Shown here in pieces: positions 60,186-64,000 of a stretch of 64,000 nucleotides of DNA (position 1 is the first letter of the stretch; every line of letters begins with the position of its first letter). A model generated the notes under the pieces. It saw only the letters and a program-made list of their open reading frames with translations, did not search any database and was not told the origin of the DNA. Origin of the DNA: Baylisascaris procyonis (Eukaryota > Nematoda > Chromadorea > Rhabditida > Ascarididae); contig JAZARR010000154.1 in NCBI GenBank assembly GCA_037389465.1, positions 4,774,001 to 4,838,000 on the forward strand. The letters are read 5' to 3'. Position numbers and translations under genes: made by a program.

Positions 60186-62121
60186 TCCAACACTCAAAAA
60201 AAAAATTTTTTTTTTTAAATATTTTGATCAAATTGATCACTTATCGATCGTTTAAATATTCAATTGATGGGATATATTAATCTTTTTATCGCTCAATAAG
60301 TCTAATCAAAAAAACAACATCGAAAATGCGCAAATTTTTTTCGATTTATACAAGCGATTAAGCAAAGAAAATACCGGCAAAAACTCGAAGAAGAAATCAT
60401 TGATGATGAATGATAAAATCACTGTAATAAACGATTACTTGAAGTAAAAAAAAATGTGCTAATTCCTAAAACTCGTTTAATTTATATAGGTCTAAATAAT
60501 TCATACAGGATAAATCAATGTATATAAATGCGCAAACGTTATAGTGCATCGGATGAAAGGGAAGGGGGAACGATAAAAAATGGAATTGCTTGATAAATTT
60601 AAGACCCTCTTTCCTTAAAACTCTACTAAGAAAAAATTTTTGTAGTTTCAATAAACACATTCAAAGAAAAAGAAATAACAACACAATATAACATTTCATC
60701 GAAATAAATCATTAAAGGACATGAATGCCTAAGTGAACTTAACGACAACCTATTGGATGCCCAAATAACAACGAAATGATGACGTGGTGATATCAGACAG
60801 CAACAGTATCTCAGCGAGGCACCTATATCAATGAAGAATCATTCAATATTTATGCCGCCTTTATTACGGGTGATTTTGTGGCAAATGATCTACGATGTGA
60901 CGAACTCATAGCGCATCAATTGTGCATACTTCGGTGGTGATCAACTGGCGAAGATCATTAACTATGAGATATAACAAAACAGTACGTCAATCATCCGCAA
61001 ATCTTCGCAACACAAAAATATTTCTATATAATACAAATATTATAGAAGCAATATTAAATCCGGCAAATGCAAAATGAAAATACATATAATTTTTTAGACT
61101 CATAATTCATTTATAAAAGAATATCACATATGTGATAATAATGAACCATTTATGAATTATTTCAAATATCTCTCATGTTTTATTTCATTTTGAGGTGGAA
61201 ATTTTCCATCCTTCCATAAAAAATTTGGAAAATTTTGGAATTTCTTTACAGCTCACTCAAGAACTCACTTGTATTTTAAAAGGAATTTAATAAATTTTCG
61301 ACAAAAGAGAAAAAAGCGAATCTTACAGAAAGAAAATACGTTTATTATCGATAAAAGTAAAAAAATTTTAGCGGAAAATTGAGAAAATACAAGAGAGTTA
61401 TTTAAAAAAAAAAAGATTAATTCGATGAAGCATAATTTCTGAGATCACAATATCTCAAATGGTCAAAATACATTTATTTATTTCTATGATAACATTGTAG
61501 GGCAATAACTTTACATTAATCAACTTTACGATATAAAAATATAAACAATTCAAAAAACAACGAGTCATTAACAAGAAAGGCACATATGATGACATTAAAT
61601 TAGAAAAAAAAAATCTTTGATAGATTTTCAACACATTTCAAATTGTGCTGAAATAATTTTCGCATCGATTAAACAACTTAAACAATGAAACAATTTTGTG
61701 CATGTAATAACTGCTATTTGAAAATCATAAAAGGCTTCTTTACTCGGTAAAAATATGTAGAATGGAATATGCAAAAATGGATTAGGCATCGAGGCACGAA
61801 TGGAATAAACCATTCCATCAAAGGATAATCATCTGTCTAATGAGGACTGCAATAAAGATTTTTTTTTTTTGGTGGATTTATTTTCGCTCAATTTTGCCAC
61901 ATTGGTTGAATTACACATTTTTTTTTAACTAAAAATGTACCAAAGGGATAATTTTTTTCATTATTCAGTTAGAAATGTAATTTTTCATAGTCTCTGTCAT
62001 TGTTTAAAAAAAAAAAATAGCACCATAATATGATAAAAAACCGGTAGATATCTTTGAAATAAAGGCTATTGTGAACTCATATCGAATCGTATTCGACAAT
62101 GCAGCATTCTTTTTTTTTTCT
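60186..62121. other. spacer between tandem fukutin-like copies
   Basis: Strongly AT-rich. TTTTTGAG ends 8 nt before the pseudogene's ATG. An ORF at 61628-61813 (minus) includes NPFLHIPFYIFLPSK and DFQIAVIT and faintly resembles the N-terminal region of the fukutin-like family, but its upstream frame closes at once and no splice context fits. No gene is called. Confidence 0.45.
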
Positions 62122-63953
62122 TCACCAGAATACCTTATATACATTTGACCATTCATGTTGTTCCCAATAACCAATTCGTTGAACATTTTTATGTGATGAA
62201 TGCCATATAAATGTGCTTGTTTTCTGAGGAATCGTCCAATTTATTCCATAATCAGACTGCCAATAATTATTAGTCAATTATTTGGTCAATCGAACAGAAT
62301 GAAACACAAAATATTGCGTTAATAAATAAAAATTGAGCACCAATTGGAAAAAAATCGAAAATTTAGCGAATTCAAAAATTTATATTCATAATAAAAGTAA
62401 TCCATCGAATGAATTTTATTTCTTCTATTGTTTATCGCCGAATATTCGTACTAACAAAATTTCAACTAGAAATTGAAGGAACAATTAAAAACGTTAAATA
62501 TATAAAATCTTTGGAAGTTACTGCGGTTTTGAATAGGAATTATTTTTAAGTGAGCTATTTTAGTTGCAACTATAATTAAGTTATTTTTTATTTTATCTGG
62601 ATGCCTTTCTCGTTTGGAAATTGATAGATCACTTCATTTAGATGGAAATTTCTAATACTAGGTGGTATTTTTTATAAACTTAACTTTAGCGAAAATATCA
62701 CTAAAAATGAGATATTTGTGTTTCCGGTTGAAAGCATCTCATGGATAATTTGCACGAAAAAGTGTCTTCAAGATAAGCAAACATATTCCAAAAGTCAATT
62801 CCTATTAGCAATGAATAAAGTAGAGCTGAATTAAATAGAAGATAGAGAAATGATGAGTAAATAATATTACTAATTGTGATATATCGTTTATTTTTTAAAT
62901 CTTTTTGGCAAAAGAAGAAACTCAAGTGAATGCTCTATTTTCTTCAGTAAATAGTAGTGAACGAAAGTGATGTCATTGGTGTACGATTTTCAGATTCCTT
63001 CAAAAAAAACGACGACCCTAAAGTAGTTCTATAATGACGAACAAAAGAATAATAAATAATATTAAAAAGAAAAAAGAATAAATTTTCACTTACCTCAAGA
63101 ATTTTTTCCACATTACATGGAACATTAAAAAGTTCACCATGAAGATCACCAACGCAAAGATTATCGATTGATGGATAAATCCATTTAAGTTTCTCTTTTT
63201 TAGGGACGATCATTCCACCGACCCAATCGTTCTTTTCATCACGATATACAATGAATAAATCGATTTTGATCGAATTCGCATATACACTCACCTCAAGCGA
63301 ATCGTTTATCTAGAAATTGCTTTATTAATACTGGTTGGCAACAATTAATTTCTTTCAGTGATTACAGTTCATTGACTAAGTCGGCTGGCAATACCTGATT
63401 TGTTTTAATGAATACAGTTCATTAATTAAGCCGCACATCAAATGCATCAATACGTTCATACGAACGGACGATTGCTCTTGAAAATAGTTCCTTTTGAGTA
63501 GATTTATGACAACAACAATTGTAGCACTAAATTCTTTTCCAAGTAGTCTGGGAAGGGGGTGAGGGAGATAAGGATAAGGTGTTACCCGATTAGGAATTAT
63601 TGCAAAGCAAGACGTATATTGCTGAAGCATCTACCTGCCTTATGTTTTGCTAATTTTTATTTCATGTAATATTGGAAAATACCTAGCGAAAATAATGCTC
63701 TTATTTATCATTAGACACTATTATTTTAGTATTACTTGAATGATTAAAAATTCTGCTTTTTTTCCTCCTTTTTATATATATTTTAGCTACATAAAAATAT
63801 AATCATCTCTTATAACCTTTCCAATAATCCAATAAAGCTTAAAAGCTTTTGCATATTCCATATCTTTCAGCATTGTTTCGTCTAGTTCGTTGAATTTTAT
63901 TGCAAAATCCACATCGGTTGTATCTCTTATAAATGCGCATTCTCGATACCAAC
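62122..63953 (-). CDS. fukutin/LicD-family protein, intact 3' half (5' end outside window)
   Basis: Three consecutive exons: 63953-63817, 63309-63094, 62256-62122 with a TGA stop. They join in frame into about 162 residues. The LicD core is complete: GWYRECAFIRDTTDVDFAI with the acidic DxxDxD cluster, NDSLEVSV, YRDEKNDWVGGM, NVPCNVEKILE, then SDYGINW, FIWHSSHKNV and the C-terminus EWSNVYKVFW. These match human fukutin landmarks (VEDSLELSF, NVPCETLEYIEANYGKTW). Exon lengths and phases equal those of the neighbouring pseudogene except where the latter has its frameshift, so the two are tandem duplicates. The N-terminal anchor and first exons should lie beyond 64,000. Likely a Golgi type II membrane phosphosugar transferase by family; substrate unknown. 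Confidence 0.9.
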
Positions 63954-64000
63954 CTGAAATTTATTCAAAAAATATTACTCGAAGATATTGGAATTAAAAT

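Noticed and set aside
61628..61813. Third fukutin-like copy between the two
   Set aside because: The similarity is faint, the frame closes immediately upstream, and no donor or acceptor supports it.

Overview
The window is eukaryotic, AT-rich and intron-dense, and looks nematode, possibly from a parasitic lineage with long introns. Introns run from a few hundred to about 3,800 bp with short, loose acceptors (TTTTAG, TTGCAG, TTTCAG). Acceptor-like AGs sit 1-50 nt upstream of most start codons, as expected for spliced-leader trans-splicing. The gene set fits: fukutin/LicD-like paralogs, and an E2 and a GDP-fucose synthase as neighbours, which I recall being adjacent in C. elegans (ubc-18 / ger-1). 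No bacterial, phage or CRISPR features are present.

Layout. 1-25,651 (minus): the 5' part of one very large secreted or cell-surface protein. I resolved 29 exons encoding 1,432 residues in one frame: a signal peptide, ten FN3 and four Ig domains. They form a six-domain super-repeat of about 636 residues, present twice plus the start of a third; the gene runs off the left edge. 30,950-31,150 (minus): an orphan first exon of unknown function. 35,023-41,123 (minus): a complete 8-exon GDP-L-fucose synthase (332 aa) with a GC-AG intron and a perfect 50-bp palindrome in another intron. 40.3-48.5 kb: a family of fold-back repeats. 46,442-50,389 (minus): a complete 4-exon UBE2L3/UbcH7-type E2 (156 aa). 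52,971-54,282 (plus): a 3-exon gene for a small single-pass membrane protein, with an antisense ORF inside its first intron. 56,212-60,185 (minus): a fukutin/LicD-like copy with four disabling lesions. 62,122-63,953 and beyond (minus): an intact paralog, 5' truncated by the window edge.

Functionally, the fucose synthase supplies GDP-fucose, the LicD-like proteins belong to a glycan phosphotransferase family, and the Ig/FN3 giant is a secretory-pathway protein. Nothing in the sequence links them beyond that. Exon boundaries were read by eye from splice signals, frame continuity and family alignment; an error of 1-2 nt is possible at some junctions.
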